From: Delphinapterus leucas
Lineage: Eukaryota; Chordata; Mammalia; Artiodactyla; Monodontidae
DNA: 64,000 bases
Direction of reading: 5' to 3'
Assembly: GCF_002288925.2 (NCBI RefSeq)
Contig: NW_022098067.1
Coordinates: 3,642,886-3,706,885, forward strand
Shown here: positions 61,881-64,000 of the stretch, one piece after another
Numbering within the stretch: position 1 is the first letter of the stretch
Layout of the letters: the number at the start of each line of letters is the position of its first letter
Program-made: the position numbers and the translations under genes
The notes under the pieces: generated by a model
Told to the model about the DNA's origin: nothing
Databases searched by the model: none
The model's input: the letters and a program-made list of their open reading frames with translations, nothing else

Positions 61881-62774
61881 CTAGAGAAGTTCCTTTAGCA
61901 TTTGCTGTAAAGCTGGTTTGGTGGTGCTAAACTCTCTCAGCTTTTGCTTGTCTGTAAAGGTTTTAATTTCTCCATCAAATCTGAATGAGATCCTTGCTGG
62001 GTAAAGTAGCCTTGGTTGCAGGTTTTTCTCCTTCATCACTTTCAGTATGTCCTGCCACTCCCTTCTGGCTTGTAGGGTTTCTGCTGAGAGATCAGCTGTT
62101 AACCTTATGGGGATTCCCTTGTGTGTTATTTGCTGTTTTTCCCTTGCTGCTTTTAATATGCTTTCTTTGTATTTAATTTTTGACAGTTTGATTAATATGT
62201 GTCTTGGCGTATTTCTCCTTGTATTTATCCTGTATGGGACTCTCTGTGCTTCCTGGACTTGATTAACTATTTCCTTTCCCATATTAGGGAAGTTTTCAAC
62301 TATAATCTCTTCAAATATTTTCTCAGTCCCTTTCTTTTTCTCTTCTTCTTCTGGAACCCCTATAATTCGAATGTTGGTGCGTTTAATGTTGTCCCAGAGG
62401 TCTCTGAGACTGTCCTCAGTTCTTTTCATTCTTTTTTCTTTATTCTGCTCTGCAGTAGTTATTTCCACTATTTTATCTTCCAGGTCACTTATCCGTTCTT
62501 CTGCCTCAGTTATTCTGTTATTGATCCCATCTAGAGTACTTTTAATTTCATTTATTGCGTTGTTCATCATTGCTTGTTTCACCTTTATTTCTTCTAGGTC
62601 CTTGTTAACTGCTTCTTGCATTTTGTCCATTCTACTTCCAAGATTTCAGATCATCCTTACTATCATTATTCTGAATTCTTTTTCAGGTAGACTGCCTATT
62701 TCCTCTTCATTTGTTAGGTCTGGTGCATTTTTATCTTGCTCCTTCATCTGCTGTGTGTTTTTCTGTCTTCTCAT
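61881..62774 (-). pseudogene. L1 ORF1 (RNA-binding chaperone) with one nonsense codon
   Basis: ORF1 runs for 297 codons from the ATG at 62774-62772, but codon 43 is a TGA at 62648-62646. The frame is otherwise open; the longest open part begins at an internal Met (62630) and encodes 249 residues. The family product is a trimeric cytoplasmic RNA-binding protein that coats L1 RNA in the ribonucleoprotein. Visible parts are a charged N-terminus, a heptad-rich coiled coil (RITEAEERISDLEDKIVEI), an RRM-like segment (WDNIKRTNIRIIGVPEEE) and the C-terminal domain (TPRHILIKLS; LTADLSAETLQARREW; FDGEIKTFTDKQ). The stop truncates the normal product ahead of the coiled coil. The internal Met could give a shortened protein that keeps most of the coiled coil, the RRM and the C-terminal domain, but this is inference. 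The stop could also be a sequencing or assembly error. Confidence 0.9.
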
Positions 62775-63301
62775 TTTGCTTATCTTACTGTGTTTGGGGT
62801 CTCCTTTTTGCAGGCTGCACGTTCGTAGTTCCCGTTGTTTTTGATGTCTGTCTCCAGTGACTAAGGTTGTTTCAGTGGGTTGTGTAGGCTTCCTGGTGGA
62901 GGGGACTAGTGCCTGTGTTGTGGTGGATGAGGCTGGATCTTGTCTCTCTAGTGGGCAGGTTCACGTCTGGTGGTGTGTTTTGGGGTGTCTGTGGCCTTTT
63001 TATGATTTTAGGCAGCCTCTCTGCTAATGGGTGGGGTTGTGTTCCTGTTTTGCTAGTTGTTTGGCATAGGTTGTCTAGCACTGTGGCTTGCTGGTCGTTG
63101 AGTGAAGCTGGGTGCTGGTGTTAAGATGGAGGTCACTGGGAGATTTCCACCGTTTAATATTATGTGGAGCTGGGAGGTCTCTTGTTGACCAGTGTCCTGA
63201 AGTTGGCTCTCCTACCTCAGAGGCAGAGCCCTGACTCCTGGCTGGAGCACCAAGAGCCTTTCATCCACACGGCTCAGAATAAAAGGGAGAAAAAGTAGAA
63301 G
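62775..63301 (-). promoter_or_regulatory. L1 5' UTR, probably incomplete
   Basis: About 527 bp upstream of ORF1 in the young L1. It aligns by eye with 53469 to about 53990 of the minus-strand L1 at 49.7-55.1 kb. In that copy the homologous position runs into a (GAAA)n tract and then a GC-rich distal UTR of about 1.1 kb. The young copy stops at the first A-rich bases and meets its target-site duplication. An L1 5' UTR normally carries the internal RNA polymerase II promoter; here the distal part is missing, so promoter strength is doubtful. Confidence 0.7.
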
Positions 63302-63316
63302 GAGATACACTTTTAT

Positions 63317-64000
63317 ACAAAGGAACATATTCTATTTGTTACTACACTGTTGGCTAATGAATTAACTAACGGTCATATTATAGCAGCCTTGTTGTGGGGT
63401 GGCAGTTGCAGTCATATAACTTAGTTTTAGCTCTGGAAGACAGCTTGCCAATTGTTAACCTCTTTCTTTCCTCTGAGAGGAAGGGCAAGAGTGAGGGAGC
63501 TAGACCTCCACCTGACTGAAAGCCAGGATCTGCTGTTCTCACTAGCCATCTGGACACCTACTGAAGGTGATTTAAAGGACCCCAGGCAATGAAACTTGCC
63601 AAGCAACTCAGTTTAGTGAACCTGTCACAGTAAAAGCCTATCTTTAAAAAGTTTATTCCATTAGGTCCTGGAGGGATCAGTCCTCAAGGGGGCTAAAATG
63701 GGTCACAACCCCTGTAAATCTTAATATAACCAAGCAGCATTTCTTGAGTATGGGTGGCCAAGGTGAGAAGGAAAAGAAATTCCTCAAGGAACTTTTCCAA
63801 AATATACCTGTCTCCAAACTTCTCCCCGAGGCCTAGCTGACTCTCTAAAGAAGAGGTTATATGTAAATGCTAAAGCTTGCCTGGATATTCGGGTAAACTT
63901 CCCTTACTATCTCCCTAGCGTCTTTCAGAATTTCACCTGACACCTGAAAACAAGAGTAAGCAGACATTTTTGCGTAAGCTACAATATAAGAAAAGGCAAA
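63317..64000. other. Non-coding stretch downstream of the young L1
   Basis: Moderate GC. No open frame or named repeat; an old LTR-type origin is possible but unsupported. Confidence 0.5.

Larger units (their letters stand above)
57603..63301 (-). mobile_element. Young near-complete L1 retrotransposon
   Basis: A 5.7-kb LINE-1 on the minus strand: 5' UTR (63301-62775), ORF1 (62774-61881), a 58-bp spacer, ORF2 (61822-58004), 3' UTR (58003 to about 57636) and an A-rich tail read as T/TTTA repeats at 57603-57635. It is bounded by a perfect 15-bp target-site duplication, GAGATACACTTTTAT, at 57588-57602 and 63302-63316, so both ends of the insertion are fixed. The intact 1272-codon ORF2 and perfect duplication indicate a recent insertion. 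ORF1 carries one in-frame stop. The 5' end coincides with the start of an A-rich tract which, in the sibling L1 at 49.7-55.1 kb, is followed by about 1.1 kb more 5' UTR, so this copy is probably truncated inside its 5' UTR and may lack a full promoter. Boundaries and structure are seen directly; age and promoter status are inferred. Confidence 0.96.

Noticed and set aside
1..64000. CRISPR array, prophage, operon or other microbial system
   Set aside because: The sequence is clearly mammalian; repeats are SINEs, LINEs and microsatellites, with no spaced direct-repeat array.

Overview
This window is mammalian nuclear DNA, most likely from a whale or dolphin. Evidence: (i) at least seven tRNA-derived SINEs of the cetacean/hippo/ruminant CHR type, several with A-box-like TGGCGCAGTGG and B-box-like GGTTCG motifs; (ii) many L1 retrotransposons of all ages, including one with an uninterrupted ORF2; (iii) old eutherian layers of MIR, L2, hAT and pogo/Tigger fragments; (iv) AT-rich background with dinucleotide microsatellites. 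I find no host protein-coding exon, no rRNA or functional tRNA gene, no CRISPR and no bacterial operon structure. It is best read as an intergenic or deep-intronic, repeat-rich region. Family names rest on sequence recognition, not on a database search.

Layout. 1-6.4 kb: L2, ancient L1, MIR and two hAT fragments, then a short L1 3' end with a candidate 3' transduction. 6.4-13.6 kb: MIR, three CHR SINEs, a short L1 3' end and a Tigger-like element. 14.1-15.7 kb: an L1 whose 5' part is inverted (twin-priming architecture). 15.7-24.6 kb: mostly low-repeat sequence with three SINEs and an L1 3' end; 19.6-23.8 kb is the longest stretch without recognisable repeats. 24.8-32.9 kb: an L1 3' end split by a pogo-type DNA transposon, followed by a decayed, nearly full-length old L1 including its iterated 5' UTR. 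33-41 kb: mainly old, unresolved sequence with an ancient repeat that recurs in the window. 41-47 kb: L1 3' pieces and a head-to-tail pair of SINEs.

47.8-55.1 kb holds two convergent, decayed L1s separated by exactly 400 Ns. The 183 bases next to the gap in the plus-strand L1 are a perfect inverted copy of an internal part of the minus-strand L1, which makes the local assembly suspect. 57.6-63.3 kb, on the minus strand, is the youngest L1: 15-bp perfect target-site duplication, intact ORF2 (1272 aa, endonuclease, reverse transcriptase and C-terminal zinc-knuckle residues all present), but a stop codon in ORF1 and an apparently incomplete 5' UTR.

The only sequences encoding recognisable enzymes are L1 ORFs. 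The biological theme is L1 target-primed reverse transcription: its products (target-site duplications, truncations, inversion, transductions, SINE insertions) account for most of the recognisable structure. I did not find a credible previously undescribed host gene system.
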